64,000 nucleotides of DNA from Frigoribacterium endophyticum. GTDB lineage: Bacteria > Actinomycetota > Actinomycetes > Actinomycetales > Microbacteriaceae. The stretch spans positions 679,510-743,509 of the forward strand of contig NZ_JAAOYV010000002.1 in NCBI RefSeq assembly GCF_011759585.1, in the 5' to 3' direction. Each line of letters opens with the position of its first letter. Within the stretch, counting starts at the first letter, position 1. Positions 43,643 through 53,006 of the stretch are shown here, in pieces. A program made the translations under genes and the position numbers. The notes below the pieces were generated by a model that saw only the letters and a list, made by a program, of their open reading frames with translations, made no database searches and had not been told where the DNA came from.

Positions 43643-44114
43643 GAACCTCGTCGAGGACGCTCGACGCCTTCTCTTCGTCGGTCTTCTCCGCGAGGGCGAG
43701 CTCGCTGATCAGGATCTGGCGGGCCTTGGCGAGCATGCGCTTCTCGCCGGCGGACAGCCCGCGGTCCTGGTCGCGGCGCCACAGGTCGCGGACGACCTCG
43801 GACACCTTGATGACGTCGCCCGACGCGAGCTTCTCCAGGTTCGCCTTGTAGCGGCGGGACCAGTTGGTGGGTTCTTCCGTGAACGGCGCACGGAGGACGT
43901 CGAACACGCGGTCGAGCCCCTCTTTGCCGATGACGTCCCGGACGCCGACCAGGTCGACGTTGTCTGCGGGTACCTCGATGGTCAGATCACCCTGGGTGAC
44001 GCGAAGCTTGAGGTACAGCTTCTCTTCGCCCTTGATGATCCGCTTCTTGACTTCAGAGATCGTCGCGGCCCCGTGATGGGGGTAGACGACGGTCTCTCCG
44101 ACCTCGAACTGCAT
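43632..44114 (-). CDS. carD: CarD-family RNA polymerase regulator
   Basis: A 160-residue essential transcription regulator in actinobacteria that binds the RNA polymerase beta subunit and stabilises open promoter complexes, especially at rRNA genes. The N-terminal Tudor-like RNAP-interaction domain (about 1-60) starts [17 protein letters not shown]; the C-terminal helical DNA-binding part contains [16 protein letters not shown] with the conserved Trp. Length matches the family. ATG 44114 has GGAGCC upstream. It overlaps ispDF and is divergent from the lpqE-like lipoprotein gene, as in mycobacteria. Confidence 0.97.
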   Translation of the reverse strand: MQFEVGETVVYPHHGAATISEVKKRIIKGEEKLYLKLRVTQGDLTIEVPADNVDLVGVRDVIGKEGLDRVFDVLRAPFTEEPTNWSRRYKANLEKLASGDVIKVSEVVRDLWRRDQDRGLSAGEKRMLAKARQILISELALAEKTDEEKASSVLDEVLAS

Positions 44115-44247
44115 GAATCAGGCTCCATTCTGCGACGCCCAGGATACCATGGAAGGTCGGTGGTAAGGCTGCCCTGACGAACCGCCCCGCTCTGCCCTCG
44201 CTAAGCTGGGGCAGACCTTTGCCGTGAACTGGATCCTGGAGGCACTC

Positions 44248-44832
44248 GTGCGAGTCGCATCTGCAATTGACCGTCGAGGCGCCCGCGCCCTCGCCGCCGC
44301 CACCGTGGGTGCCGCCGTGCTCGTCGTCGCCGCCGGCTGCAACTTCATCAGCCCCCAGCGCACGACCCAGTTCTACGACGCCAGCGACGGCACGAGCGTC
44401 ACGGTCGGCGACGTCAAGGTGCTCAACGCGCTGGCCCTGACCGAGGACGGCGCCGAGGCCAGCCTCGTCATGTCGATCGTCAACAGCGGCGACGACGCGG
44501 CGCAGGTGAGCTTCCAGTACGAGACCGAGTCGGGCGACGAGACGCAGACCGTCGACGTCGACGCGAACTCGCAGGTCGACCTCGGCACCGAGGTCGGCCA
44601 GGAGCAGTTCGTGATGAGCGACCTCGACGTCACCCCCGGCGCGCTGCTGCCCGTCTTCGTCCAGTACGGCACCGAGACTGGCAAGAGCCTGCAGGTGCCC
44701 GTGCTGACCGGCGAGCTCTCCGAGTACGCGACCCTGCTCCCGATGCCGGGCGAGACCACGGCGCCCTCCGCCGAGTCGACGACGCTCCCGTCGCCCGAGG
44801 ACGGCACGCCCTCGGCCACGCCGACCCCGTAG
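44248..44832 (+). CDS. Lipoprotein, LpqE-like
   Basis: A 194-residue exported lipoprotein. The signal peptide ends in the lipobox VAAGC (about 27-31), so Cys31 is the lipidated residue. The mature domain (about 40-165) is beta-rich, with NALALTEDGAEASLVMSIVN, and the tail is Pro/Ser/Thr-rich. Position beside carD and overall pattern match mycobacterial LpqE, a PCu_A/copper-chaperone-like family, though the copper-ligand Met/His cluster is not obvious. GTG 44248 has GGAGG seven bases upstream; GTG 44224 has none. Confidence 0.85.
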   Translation: MRVASAIDRRGARALAAATVGAAVLVVAAGCNFISPQRTTQFYDASDGTSVTVGDVKVLNALALTEDGAEASLVMSIVNSGDDAAQVSFQYETESGDETQTVDVDANSQVDLGTEVGQEQFVMSDLDVTPGALLPVFVQYGTETGKSLQVPVLTGELSEYATLLPMPGETTAPSAESTTLPSPEDGTPSATPTP

Positions 44833-44863
44833 CGGCACGCGGCGCCCGAACGGCGCCGAGACG

Positions 44864-44904
44864 ACGAGAGGCCCGGCCCGCGTCAGCGGGGCCGGGCCTC
44901 TCGT
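44864..44904. terminator. Bidirectional terminator between lipoprotein and regX3
   Basis: ACGAGAGGCCCGGCCC (44864-44879) is perfectly inverted at 44889-44904, 9-base loop. Confidence 0.92.
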
Positions 44905-44943
44905 GCGTCGGCGGCCGGACTGAGGCCGCCCGCCGGGGGCGCC

Positions 44944-45630
44944 TCAGGCCTCGATGCGGTACCCGAGCCCGCGCACGGTCACGAGCGCCTTGGGCTCGGA
45001 GGGCACGGGCTCGATCTTCGAGCGGATGCGCTTGATGTGCACGTCGAGGGTCTTGGTGTCGCCGAAGTAGTCGGAGCCCCAGACCCGGTCGATGAGCTGA
45101 CCGCGCGTCAGCACGCGGCCGGCGTTGCGCATCAGCAGCTCGAGCAGCTCGAACTCCTTGAGCGGCATCGCGACGTCCTCGCCGCGCACCGTCACGACGT
45201 GTCGCTCGACGTCCATGCGGATGTCGCCCGCCTCGAGCATGCCGTCGGCGAGGTCGTCGCCGTCGTCGGCCCGGCGACGGAGCACCGCCCGGATGCGCGC
45301 CAGCAGCTCCCGCGTCGAGTACGGCTTGGTGACGTAGTCGTCGGCGCCGAGCTCGAGCCCGACGACGATGTCCACCTCGCTGTCCTTCGCGGTCAGCATG
45401 ATGATGGGCACCTGCGACCTCGAGCGCAGCACCCGGCAGACCTCCGTGCCGGGGATGCCGGGCAGCATCAGGTCGAGCAGCACGAGGTCGGCGCCCGACT
45501 TGTCGAACAGGGCCAGGGCGGACGGGCCGTCCTCAGCGACGGTGACGCGGTAGCCCTCGCGCTCGAGGATGAAGGCCAGGGGCTCGCTCAGCGACTCCTC
45601 GTCCTCGACGATCAGGATGTGGGTGCTCAT
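44944..45630 (-). CDS. regX3: Phosphate response regulator RegX3
   Basis: A 228-residue OmpR-type response regulator. The receiver domain (1-120) has acidic pocket D10/E11, phospho-acceptor Asp53 in LLDLMLPG, Thr in MLTAKD and Lys in YVTKPYS; the C-terminal winged helix (about 130-228) has FELLELLMRNAGRVLTRGQL and TLDVHIKRIRSKIE. It activates phosphate-starvation genes through PHO boxes in related bacteria. The ATG overlaps the senX3 stop (ATGA), so both come from one transcript. Confidence 0.95.
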   Translation of the reverse strand: MSTHILIVEDEESLSEPLAFILEREGYRVTVAEDGPSALALFDKSGADLVLLDLMLPGIPGTEVCRVLRSRSQVPIIMLTAKDSEVDIVVGLELGADDYVTKPYSTRELLARIRAVLRRRADDGDDLADGMLEAGDIRMDVERHVVTVRGEDVAMPLKEFELLELLMRNAGRVLTRGQLIDRVWGSDYFGDTKTLDVHIKRIRSKIEPVPSEPKALVTVRGLGYRIEA

Positions 45631-46817
45631 CGGGTATCGGTGTCTCCTCGTGTGGTGACCATGACAGGGACGGAACGGGTGTCGGGGCGGGCCTCGAACT
45701 CGGGCAGCCGGATCGTGAAGGTCGACCCGCTGCCGACCTGCGACCAGACGCGCACCTCGCCGCCGTGGTTCTGGACGACGTGCTTGACGATCGCGAGGCC
45801 CAGGCCGGTGCCGCCGGTGCGGCGAGACCGGGCCTGGTCGACGCGGTAGAAGCGCTCGAAGACGCGGTCGAGCTCGTGCTCGGGGATGCCGTAGCCCTGG
45901 TCGCTCACCGCGATCGAGACGCCGCCCTCGTCGTCGACGGTCGCGCCGATGCCGATGCGCGACCCGTCGGGCGAGTAGGCGATGGCGTTCGAGACGAGGT
46001 TGTCGACGGCGGTGACGAGCATCGTCTCGTCGCCGAGCACCTGCGCCTTCTTGCCGCCCCGGACGACGAGCGAGATGCCCCGCACCTCGGCCTCGACCCG
46101 GTTGCGGTCGACGGCGGTGTCGACGACCGCCCGAACGTCGACGGGGTCGCTCGACTCGAGCGCGTCGGTGGCCTGCAGCCGCGAGAGCTCGATGATGTCC
46201 TGGGTCAGGCGGCCGAGCCGGTCGGCCTCGCGCGTCAGGCGGCCGGCGAAGTGACGGACGCGCTCGGGGTCGGCCGAGGCCGCGTCGAGCGCCTCGGCGA
46301 GCAGGCCCACCGCGCCGATCGGGGTCTTCAGCTCGTGGCTGATGTTGGCGACGAAGTCGCGGCGCATGTCGTCGAGCCGCCGGCCCTCGGTGTGGTCCTC
46401 GGCGAGCACGAGCACGTAGCGGCCGCCCAGCACGGCGGCCCGCACGCCGAGGGCGACGGTGGCCTCGGAACCGGGGAGGCGCGCCAGGGTGAGCTGCGCC
46501 TCCTGCGGGTCGTCGCTCCGCCGCGCCAGGTCGACGAGGGCCTCGACCTCGGGGTGCACGAGGTGCTCCTGGGCAGAGACCAGGCCGAGCTGACGGGCGA
46601 ACGGCGAGGCCTTCAGCACGTTGCCCGACGGGTCGACGACGAGCCCGGCCGACGAGAGGGCGTCGAGCACCGCGTCGATGCCGTCCGGCAGCGTCGTCTC
46701 GACGAGTGCCGCGACGCGGGCGGCCCGGCGCTGAGCCGACACCACCACCATCACGACCGCGGCGCCGACCACGACGCCGAAGAGCAGCGAGGCCGGCACC
46801 AACCAGGTTGGTTCCAT
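45627..46817 (-). CDS. senX3: Phosphate sensor histidine kinase SenX3
   Basis: A 396-residue membrane kinase. One clear N-terminal membrane helix (about 5-27) is followed by a PAS-like domain (about 45-145), the dimerisation/phosphoacceptor helix with His161 in NISHELKTP, and the ATPase domain with N-box NLVSNAIAYSP, G1 DQGYGIPE and G2 GGTGLGLAIV. It phosphorylates RegX3. ATG 46817 is chosen because TATCGT (46825-46830) lies exactly 7 nt upstream; GTG 46826 would fall in that box. PHO boxes lie 83 bp upstream on the opposite strand. Confidence 0.95.
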   Translation of the reverse strand: MEPTWLVPASLLFGVVVGAAVVMVVVSAQRRAARVAALVETTLPDGIDAVLDALSSAGLVVDPSGNVLKASPFARQLGLVSAQEHLVHPEVEALVDLARRSDDPQEAQLTLARLPGSEATVALGVRAAVLGGRYVLVLAEDHTEGRRLDDMRRDFVANISHELKTPIGAVGLLAEALDAASADPERVRHFAGRLTREADRLGRLTQDIIELSRLQATDALESSDPVDVRAVVDTAVDRNRVEAEVRGISLVVRGGKKAQVLGDETMLVTAVDNLVSNAIAYSPDGSRIGIGATVDDEGGVSIAVSDQGYGIPEHELDRVFERFYRVDQARSRRTGGTGLGLAIVKHVVQNHGGEVRVWSQVGSGSTFTIRLPEFEARPDTRSVPVMVTTRGDTDTR

Positions 46818-46824
46818 GCAGGTC

Positions 46825-46830
46825 ACGATA
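46825..46830 (-). promoter_or_regulatory. -10 box, leaderless type, for senX3
   Basis: TATCGT on the minus strand, 7 nt before the ATG at 46817; decides the start. Confidence 0.6.
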
Positions 46831-46899
46831 GTGAACGCCCGGGGCGGGAACGGACGAGAGCCAGCCGGAGCGCTGTACTTTGGGCACTGTTGGGCCTCC

Positions 46900-46917
46900 C
46901 GTCACCGACCGTTAACC
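46900..46917 (+). promoter_or_regulatory. PHO-box direct repeat between senX3 and phoU
   Basis: CGTCACC (46900-46906) and GTTAACC (46911-46917), 11-bp period, like the GTTCACC repeats bound by PhoP/RegX3-type regulators. It lies 108 bp before the phoU start. Confidence 0.65.
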
Positions 46918-47025
46918 TCCACCCGTGAGAGTCGACGGGACTGTGCGGGCGGCTCCGCCGGCACAGCACGGGGCGGTCGCCCCGAGACCCGGACACCCCC
47001 GGAACGACGAGAGGCCCAGACTCCC

Positions 47026-47679
47026 ATGCGCGAGGTATTCCAGCAGGAACTGCAAGAGGTGCAGGAGCGCCTCGTCGAGATCGCGGGCCTCGTCGCCGTC
47101 TCGATCGAGAACGCCACCACGGCCTTCAACGACTCCGACGTGACGCTGGCCGAGAAGGTCATCGCCGACGACGACCGCATCGACGAGCGCGCGATCGCCC
47201 TCGACGAGCTCGCCATCGACATCCTGGCCCGCCAGAACCCCGTCGCCCGCGACCTCCGCATCGTGGTCAGCGCCCTGCGCATCAGCGCGTCGCTCGAGCG
47301 CATGGGCGACATGGCCGAGCACATCGCCCAGCTCGCCCGGTACCGCTTCCCCGAGAAGGTCGTGCCGAAGTCGCTGCGCCCGACCTTCCAGGAGCTCGGC
47401 CGGCTCGACGTCGCCATCGCGAAGAAACTCACCGAGCTGCTCACGACGGAGGACGTCCGCCTCGCGGAGGAGATCCGCAACGACGACGACCGCATCGACG
47501 AGCTGCACCTCAGCGTCTTCGACAAGGTGCTCGGCGAGACCTGGAAGGGCGCGGCGGTCGACACCGTCGACTCGACCCTCGCGTCGCGCTACCACGAGCG
47601 CTTCGCCGACCACGCGGTCTCGATCGCCAAGAAGGTCCAGTACCTCGCGACCGGCGACTGGGTGGCCGCCGAGGTCTGA
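47026..47679 (+). CDS. phoU: Phosphate signalling regulator PhoU
   Basis: A 217-residue all-helical cytoplasmic protein built of two PhoU repeats (about 10-100 and 115-205). Metal-binding acidic motifs are visible in each: DDDRIDERAIALDELAID and NDDDRIDELHLSVFD; LRISASLERMGDMAEHIAQ is a family signature. It links the Pst transporter to the SenX3-type kinase and holds the system off when phosphate is plentiful. The ATG at 47026 lies 17 bp after GAGAGG. Divergent from senX3. Confidence 0.96.
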   Translation: MREVFQQELQEVQERLVEIAGLVAVSIENATTAFNDSDVTLAEKVIADDDRIDERAIALDELAIDILARQNPVARDLRIVVSALRISASLERMGDMAEHIAQLARYRFPEKVVPKSLRPTFQELGRLDVAIAKKLTELLTTEDVRLAEEIRNDDDRIDELHLSVFDKVLGETWKGAAVDTVDSTLASRYHERFADHAVSIAKKVQYLATGDWVAAEV

Positions 47680-47701
47680 CCCGCTGCGGGATGATGGGGG
47701 G

Positions 47702-48235
47702 ATGGCTTCTGTCGCGATCCTCGTCAACGGTCTGCCCGGCTCGGGCAAGACCACCGTCTCGGCCACGCTGGCCGGCGTGCTCGGCTGCCCGCTGCTCGCG
47801 GTCGACCCCGTGCAGGAGGCGCTGGCCGACCTGGCCGGGCCGATGATCGCCCCGCAGGCGGTGCGGCGCATCGCCGTGGACGCCGTCTGGGCGATGGCCG
47901 GCAAGGTCGAGGCCGGCGTCGTGGTCGACGCGGGCTGGCGGCCCGACGACGACCTCGACGGCGTGCGCGCCGGCGTCGAGCGGGCCGGCTCGCCCCGCGT
48001 GCTCGAGGTGTGGTGCGAGGTGGCTCCCGAGCTCGCGCTCGCCCGCTCGGCGGCCCGCGTCGAGGGCGGCGGCCGTCACCCCGTGCACGGCACGGCCGAC
48101 GAGCTGGCCGCCGGCTGGGCCGACCGGGTCGAGGGCGCGGGGCCGCTCGGCGCCTGGCCGGTCGTCCGCGTCGACACGAGCCGCGAGGTCGACGTCGACT
48201 CCCTCGTGATGGAGATCAGCGCGCACTTCGTGTGA
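47702..48235 (+). CDS. Small P-loop kinase-like protein (AAA_33)
   Basis: A 177-residue ATP-binding protein. Walker A NGLPGSGKTT (about 9-18) and a kinase-like fold (VVVDAGWRPDDD; a lid region with ARSAARVEGGGRHP) resemble AAA_33/zeta-type small-molecule kinases. The substrate is unknown. It lies 22 bp downstream of phoU on the same strand, so it may be co-transcribed. A 16-bp tandem repeat begins on its stop codon, followed by a strong terminator. Confidence 0.85.
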   Translation: MASVAILVNGLPGSGKTTVSATLAGVLGCPLLAVDPVQEALADLAGPMIAPQAVRRIAVDAVWAMAGKVEAGVVVDAGWRPDDDLDGVRAGVERAGSPRVLEVWCEVAPELALARSAARVEGGGRHPVHGTADELAAGWADRVEGAGPLGAWPVVRVDTSREVDVDSLVMEISAHFV

Positions 48236-48284
48236 CGGGCGCTCCGTGTGACGGGCACTGCGTGTGACGCGTACGGCGTGTGAC
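48230..48284. repeat. 16-bp tandem repeat starting on a stop codon
   Basis: GTGTGAC recurs at 48230, 48246, 48262 and 48278, an exact 16-bp period with diverging spacers. The TGA of the first copy is the stop codon of the kinase gene. Confidence 0.9.
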
Positions 48285-48288
48285 ACGA

Positions 48289-48326
48289 CGGAGCCCGCCC
48301 CCGCACGACGGCGGGGGCGGGCTCCG
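48289..48326. terminator. Bidirectional terminator between kinase and gpmA
   Basis: CGGAGCCCGCCCCCGC (48289-48304) is perfectly inverted at 48311-48326, 6-base loop. Confidence 0.93.
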
Positions 48327-48341
48327 GTGGAGAGGACGCGC

Positions 48342-49094
48342 CTACAGGCCCTTCTTCTCCCCCTGCGCCGCGACGGCGGCCGCGCCGGCGGCGGCGGCCT
48401 GCGGGTCGAGGTAGCGGCCGGGGCCGGTGGGGCGGAAGTCGTCGTCGAGCTCGTAGACGAGCGGGATGCCGGTGGGGATGTTGAGCTCGGAGATCTCGTC
48501 GTCGCTGATGCCGTCGAGGTGCTTCACCAGCGCGCGCAGCGAGTTGCCGTGGGCGGTGACCAGCACGACCTTGCCCTCGGCGAGGCTCGCGGTGATGTCG
48601 CTCTCCCAGTAGGGGATCATGCGCTCGATCACGAGGGCGAGCGACTCGGTGCGCGGGGCGTCGACGCCGAGCTCGGCGTAGCGGACGTCGTGCGCCTGCG
48701 AGAACTCGCTGTCGTCGTCGAGGGGCGGCGGCGGCACGTCGAACGACCGACGCCAGGTCTGGAACTGCTCGGGGCCGTACTGCTCGAGGGTCTGCGCCTT
48801 GTCCTTGCCCTGGAGGGCGCCGTAGTGGCGCTCGTTGAGCCGCCAGGAGCGCTTCACGTCGATCCAGAGGCGGTCGGCCTCCTCGAGGGCGATGTCGGCG
48901 GTCTGGATGGCGCGGGTGAGGCGCGACGTGTACAGGATGTCGGGCTGCATCTGGTGCTCGACGAGGAGCTCGCCGGCGCGCTTCGCCTCGGCGCGGCCCT
49001 GCTCGCTGAGGCGCACGTCGACCCACCCCGTGAAGAGGTTCGCCTGGTTCCACTCGCTGTTGCCGTGACGGAGGAGGATGAGCGTCGAAGTCAT
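48342..49094 (-). CDS. gpmA: 2,3-bisphosphoglycerate-dependent phosphoglycerate mutase
   Basis: Glycolytic enzyme that interconverts 3- and 2-phosphoglycerate through a phosphohistidine. The 250-residue protein has LRHGNSEWN with His10, [22 protein letters not shown] and the second His in [11 protein letters not shown]. Length fits the dimeric dPGM class. The ATG at 49094 is preceded by GGAGGC and also by TACGCT exactly 6 nt upstream, so it could be leadered or leaderless. The closeness to senX3-regX3 is shared with mycobacteria. Confidence 0.97.
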   Translation of the reverse strand: MTSTLILLRHGNSEWNQANLFTGWVDVRLSEQGRAEAKRAGELLVEHQMQPDILYTSRLTRAIQTADIALEEADRLWIDVKRSWRLNERHYGALQGKDKAQTLEQYGPEQFQTWRRSFDVPPPPLDDDSEFSQAHDVRYAELGVDAPRTESLALVIERMIPYWESDITASLAEGKVVLVTAHGNSLRALVKHLDGISDDEISELNIPTGIPLVYELDDDFRPTGPGRYLDPQAAAAGAAAVAAQGEKKGL

Positions 49095-49100
49095 GCCTCC

Positions 49101-49106
49101 AGCGTA
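49101..49106 (-). promoter_or_regulatory. -10 box, leaderless type, for gpmA
   Basis: TACGCT on the minus strand, 6 nt before the gpmA ATG; the intervening bases are GGAGGC, so the case is ambiguous. Confidence 0.45.
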
Positions 49107-49139
49107 TCGCCGACGCCCCGGGCTGTCAGACTCGGAGCC

Positions 49140-49916
49140 ATGCCCATCGGATCGATCACGCGCGGCACGACCGGCACCAACCGGCTCCGCCGCGTCGACC
49201 GGTGGATCGCCGCGCACCCCGTGCTGCGCCGTGCCGACGACCCGCTGGTCGTCGACCTCGGCTACGGGGCCAGCGCGACCACTCCCCTGGAGCTGCACCA
49301 GCGCCTCCGGAAGGTCCGTCCCGACGTCGAGGTGGTCGGCATCGAGATCGACCCGGAGCGCGTGCGGCTCGCGTCGCTGTCGGCGCGGCCCGGCGTGAGC
49401 TTCCGGCTCGGGGGCTTCGAGGTGCCGCTCGACGGCGGGCGGCGCCCGGCCGTGATCCGGGCCCTGAACGTGCTGCGGCAGTACGACGAGTCGCAGGTCG
49501 ACGCGTCGTGGCGGCTGATGACGTCGCGGCTGCAGCCCGGCGGGGTGCTCGTCGAGGGCACCTGCAACGAGGTCGGCCGCGTCGCGAGCTGGGTGGACGT
49601 CACCGAGGCGGGGCCGCAGACGTTCACGGTCGCGCTGCACCTGGCCTCGCTCGAGGCCCCGTCGGTCGTCGCCGAGCGGCTGCCCAAGGCGCTCATCCAC
49701 CGCAACGTGCCGGGCGAGCGCGTGCACGACCTGCTCGTCGACCTCGACCGGCAGTGGGCGATCGCGGCCCCGCTCTCGGTCTACGGGCCGGTGCAGCGCT
49801 GGATCGCGACGGTCGAGGGCCTGCGCGCCGCCGGTTGGCCCGTGCGGCACGGCCGGACCCGCTGGCGGCTCGGCGAGCTGACCCTGCCCTGGAGCGCGGT
49901 GGCGCCCCGCCCCTGA
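49140..49916 (+). CDS. Class I SAM-dependent methyltransferase-like protein
   Basis: A 258-residue protein. [21 protein letters not shown] (about 40-60) is the SAM-binding motif [17 protein letters not shown] is motif II with the acidic residue, and [13 protein letters not shown] follows. The C-terminal half ([19 protein letters not shown]) is family-specific; the substrate is unknown. It starts ATG 49140, 45 bp from the divergent gpmA start, with CGGAGCC immediately upstream. Confidence 0.85.
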   Translation: MPIGSITRGTTGTNRLRRVDRWIAAHPVLRRADDPLVVDLGYGASATTPLELHQRLRKVRPDVEVVGIEIDPERVRLASLSARPGVSFRLGGFEVPLDGGRRPAVIRALNVLRQYDESQVDASWRLMTSRLQPGGVLVEGTCNEVGRVASWVDVTEAGPQTFTVALHLASLEAPSVVAERLPKALIHRNVPGERVHDLLVDLDRQWAIAAPLSVYGPVQRWIATVEGLRAAGWPVRHGRTRWRLGELTLPWSAVAPRP

Positions 49917-49932
49917 GCCCGCGCGGCCGAGG

Positions 49933-51045
49933 TCAGACGACGGCGAGGCGGCGGCGAGCCTCGTCGTGCGGCAGGCCCGTGGCCATGAGCAGGTCGATGA
50001 CGAGCGGTCGCATCATCAGCACCACGATCGTCTCGGTGACCGGGGCTCCGGGCGCGACCACGGCCGGGTCGAGGCGGCGGGCGACCGCGCTGAGCGCCTC
50101 CCTCGCCGCGGGCAGCCGCTCGACGTCGTCGACCGAGCCGCCGAGCACGACGACCGCGCGGCCGGTTCTCTCGACGAGGTCGGCGAGGCCGAGCCGGTCG
50201 TGCCCGTCGCCGAGCGACGTGTCGACCCGGCGGGCGATCACCCGGAGGTTGCGCACCGCGAGGTCGACGTGGAGCCGCAGCGACTGCTGCTGACGGAGGT
50301 GCGGGAGGCGCGACCTCAGGAAGGGCGAGAGGCGCGAGATCGAGACGGCCGACTCGAGCGTAGACGCCCAGTCGTCGAGCAGCGGCTGCGTCGACCTCAG
50401 GCGCCGGAGGGCCTCGTCGGCCCGGCGGACATCGTCGGTGCGGAGCGCGACGACGAGCGCCTCGAAGGCGGACCCGACCTCGGCGAAGAGGGCCCGCGCG
50501 TCGGCCCGCGCCAACCCGACCGGGTCGCGGGGCACGATCGCCGTCACCGCGAGGGCGACGAGCCCGCCGACCGCGCCGTCGACGCTGCGCACGAAGGGGC
50601 CGCCCTCCGGATCGGGCAGCAGCATGACGAGCATCGACTGGGTGGCGGCCGCCGCGGCGAAGGCGCTGCTCGGCGACGCGAAGCGCGCGACCGCGAGCAC
50701 CACCAGCAGCACGGCCGCGACCTGCCAGAGCCCCTTGCCGAGCACGAGCAGCATGACCTCGCTGAGGGCGATGCCGATCAGCACGCCGACCGCGTTCTCG
50801 AGCACGACGCGGGGCCGGGCGTCGCGGGCCAGGCCGAGCGACGAGATGGTGATCGTGACGGCGAGCAGCGGCACCGCGTGGCCGAGCCCCAGGTGCGTGA
50901 TCGCGTACGACGCGCTGGCGGCCACGACGATCTGCACGATCGCCGGCATCGACGTCACCGTGCGACGGGTCGCCGCCCGGGGGTCGAAGCCGCGGGAGGC
51001 GCGCGAGGCCGCCCGCCGGACGGCACCCGGCTGCCGGGTCGCCAC
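49933..51045 (-). CDS. FUSC-family aromatic-acid exporter-like protein
   Basis: A 370-residue membrane protein. A basic N-terminus leads into about six helices (about 32-175; [49 protein letters not shown]), followed by a cytoplasmic helical half (about 190-370) typical of FUSC/aromatic-acid exporters. It differs from the FUSC protein at 7.3 kb, which is membrane-bound in both halves. GTG 51045, nine bases after the ygfZ stop on the same strand, so they are probably one transcript. Substrate unknown. Confidence 0.87.
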   Translation of the reverse strand: MATRQPGAVRRAASRASRGFDPRAATRRTVTSMPAIVQIVVAASASYAITHLGLGHAVPLLAVTITISSLGLARDARPRVVLENAVGVLIGIALSEVMLLVLGKGLWQVAAVLLVVLAVARFASPSSAFAAAAATQSMLVMLLPDPEGGPFVRSVDGAVGGLVALAVTAIVPRDPVGLARADARALFAEVGSAFEALVVALRTDDVRRADEALRRLRSTQPLLDDWASTLESAVSISRLSPFLRSRLPHLRQQQSLRLHVDLAVRNLRVIARRVDTSLGDGHDRLGLADLVERTGRAVVVLGGSVDDVERLPAAREALSAVARRLDPAVVAPGAPVTETIVVLMMRPLVIDLLMATGLPHDEARRRLAVV

Positions 51046-51054
51046 CCGGGCCGC

Positions 51055-52251
51055 CTAGCGGCGGACGGCTCCCAGGCGCGGCAGCCGGGGCACCCCGGCG
51101 GCGGCGCCCGCGGAGGCCGGCACGATCGTCTGCGGAGCGGCGGCGACGACGATGTCGGCCGAGAGCACCGCGAGGGGCGCGGTCTCGTCGGTGGCGCGCT
51201 TGACCACGGCGAGCGCGACGGGGCCGAGCTCGTGGTGGACGGCGGAGCTCGTGACGCGACCCACGGGGGGCAGGTCGGCGAGCGGGGTGCCGGCGGCGGT
51301 GGCCTCGGCGACGGCCGCCGCGGTGACGACGGGGTCGCCGGGGGCGGGCAGCACGGTGTCGGAGCCGTCGAGGTGCAGCATCACCAGGCGCCGCGGCGGG
51401 TGCCCGATGTTGTGCACCTTGGCGACGGTCTCCTGACCGCGGTAGCAGCCCTTGGCCAGGTGGACCGCGGAGCGGAGCCAGTCGAGCTCGTGCGGGATGC
51501 TGCGCTCGTCGACCTCGGTCGAGAGACGCGGGCGCCACGCCTCGATGCGCAGGGCCTCGAGGGCGAGGGTGCCGGCGGCGGGCAGGTCGGACGCCGCGAG
51601 GGCCGCGAGGTCGGCCCGGTCGACGAGCACCTCGCGGTAGCTCCAGTCACGGCCGGGGTGCGTCTCGGCGTCGGCGTAGCCGTGGCCGCCGGGGGCGACC
51701 TCGCGCCAGGGGTCGACCCAGACCACGGGCACGCCGGCGGGGGCGAGCACCGGGACGGGCAGCTCGACGTCGGCCAGGGCGCCGATCGTGGCGACGTCGG
51801 CCGTGCGGTCGGCGACCTCGACGCGGAGCATGAAGCGCATCCGGTCGAGCCAGGCGCGCAGGGGCTCCGCCTCGACGCGGTCGACGAGCAGCCAGGTGGT
51901 CTCGCCGTCGTCGACGACGCGGGCGGCGTGCTCGAGCCGGCCGTTGGCGTCGAGCAGGAGGGTCTCGGTCGACCGGCCGGGCTCGAGCCCGAGCAGGGCC
52001 TGGCTCGTGAGCGAGTTCAGCCAGCTGAGGCGGTCGGGGCCGCTGACGGTGAGCACGCCCCGGTCGGAGAGGTCGACGACCGCCGCGCCGCGGACGAGCG
52101 CCCGCTGCTCGGTGAGGGGGTTGCCGTAGTGCGCGGCGACCCCGCTGCCGTCGTCGACGAAGCCGTCGCGCGTCGCGAAGGGCGACACGACGACGAGGGC
52201 GGGGTCGGCGGACGGCGCCCCCGCGACTCCGGCGGCCGGGGCGTCAGTCAA
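51055..52251 (-). CDS. ygfZ: YgfZ-type folate-binding protein
   Basis: A 398-residue GcvT-like tetrahydrofolate-binding protein involved in iron-sulfur cluster assembly or repair. The diagnostic motif KGCYRGQE is present with Cys269, and LSDRGVLTVSGPDRLSWLN is the N-terminal folate-fold segment. Length is above the E. coli protein (326) because of N- and C-terminal Ala/Pro-rich ends. The start is TTG 52251, overlapping the upstream gene by eight bases; no ATG/GTG lies nearby, so the start is less sure. Confidence 0.93.
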   Translation of the reverse strand: MTDAPAAGVAGAPSADPALVVVSPFATRDGFVDDGSGVAAHYGNPLTEQRALVRGAAVVDLSDRGVLTVSGPDRLSWLNSLTSQALLGLEPGRSTETLLLDANGRLEHAARVVDDGETTWLLVDRVEAEPLRAWLDRMRFMLRVEVADRTADVATIGALADVELPVPVLAPAGVPVVWVDPWREVAPGGHGYADAETHPGRDWSYREVLVDRADLAALAASDLPAAGTLALEALRIEAWRPRLSTEVDERSIPHELDWLRSAVHLAKGCYRGQETVAKVHNIGHPPRRLVMLHLDGSDTVLPAPGDPVVTAAAVAEATAAGTPLADLPPVGRVTSSAVHHELGPVALAVVKRATDETAPLAVLSADIVVAAAPQTIVPASAGAAAGVPRLPRLGAVRR

Positions 52252-52879
52252 CGCGGGCCAGGCGCCCGGAGGCGTGGGTGCGGAGCTCCTGGCCGAGGGC
52301 CGCGATGTCCCAGGCCCAGAGCAGGTGGTTCTCGACGAGGCCGTACATGCGCGTGGCGGCCGAGTACTCCTTCGCGTTGCTCGAGCGGAGCACGGCGTCG
52401 GTCGACAGGTCGATGCGGGGGCCCGCGACGCGGCCGAGGTAGAGCTCGTTGACGCCCGTGGGGTGCACGAGCTGCACCTCGAGGCCGAACCCGTCGTCGG
52501 GGCGGCGGAGGATCTCGACGGTCTGCGCCGACCGGAACGGCGCGACGCCCTGGCCGGGCAGCATGCCGGGCCCGCGGTCGCCCACCTCGGCAGGGCGCTC
52601 GAGGCGCCAGTAGCCGGTCTCGCTCGCCAGGGGCGTGCGCTCGTCGTCGAGCAGCCAGCTGAACGAGCTGTAGTTGAGGTAGGGCAGGCCGTCGTGGCTG
52701 AAGCTGACGCGCTGGCCGAACTCGTGCGTGCGACGGACGGCCGGGGGCGCGCCGTCGACGGGGGCGTCGGGGTCGCCCTCGCCGATCTTGTAGTCGACGA
52801 CGCCCGTGCCCTCCCACACGCCGATGAGCCAGGACAGCGGGACGAGCTCCGCCGGGAGGTCGGTGGGGATGTCGATCAC
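52244..52879 (-). CDS. FABP/nitrobindin-like heme-binding domain protein
   Basis: A 211-residue beta-barrel of the THAP4/nitrobindin (DUF1794) family. GVWEGTG (20-26) is the family opening, and RTHEFGQRVSFSHDGLPYLNYSS, ETGYWRLER and RMYGLVENHLLWAWDIAA are conserved strands; the distal region contains the candidate heme His. Members bind ferric heme and nitrogen oxides or isomerise peroxynitrite. GTG 52879 follows the small membrane-peptide gene by four bases. Its 3' end overlaps ygfZ. Confidence 0.93.
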   Translation of the reverse strand: MIDIPTDLPAELVPLSWLIGVWEGTGVVDYKIGEGDPDAPVDGAPPAVRRTHEFGQRVSFSHDGLPYLNYSSFSWLLDDERTPLASETGYWRLERPAEVGDRGPGMLPGQGVAPFRSAQTVEILRRPDDGFGLEVQLVHPTGVNELYLGRVAGPRIDLSTDAVLRSSNAKEYSAATRMYGLVENHLLWAWDIAALGQELRTHASGRLARVD

Positions 52880-52883
52880 GGGT

Positions 52884-53000
52884 CTAGCGCTGGCCCTTGA
52901 AGAGCTTGACGAGGACGACGACGGAGACGAAGGCGATGGCCAGCGACGCGAGGGCGAGGAGCCCCACGTAGAACATCTCGAGGGCGAGCAAGGAATCCAT
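52884..53000 (-). CDS. 38-residue single-helix membrane peptide
   Basis: A very short gene encoding [18 protein letters not shown] continuing through a hydrophobic helix to the basic end VKLFKGQR. One membrane span (about 10-31), N-terminus outside by the positive-inside rule. Support for reality: TAGTCT (53007-53012) is exactly 6 nt before the ATG, the leaderless pattern, and the nitrobindin-like gene starts four bases after its stop. Family unknown; possibly a small regulator or subunit. Confidence 0.7.
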   Translation of the reverse strand: MDSLLALEMFYVGLLALASLAIAFVSVVVLVKLFKGQR

Positions 53001-53006
53001 GCCGCA

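Noticed and set aside
44115-44247. carD promoter hexamers
   Set aside because: TATCCT and TTACCA are present, but their spacing (14 bp) is too short for a confident promoter call.
48230-48290. 16-bp repeats as a CRISPR array or attachment site
   Set aside because: The conserved core is only 7 bp, spacers are 9 bp, and no integrase or cas gene is present.
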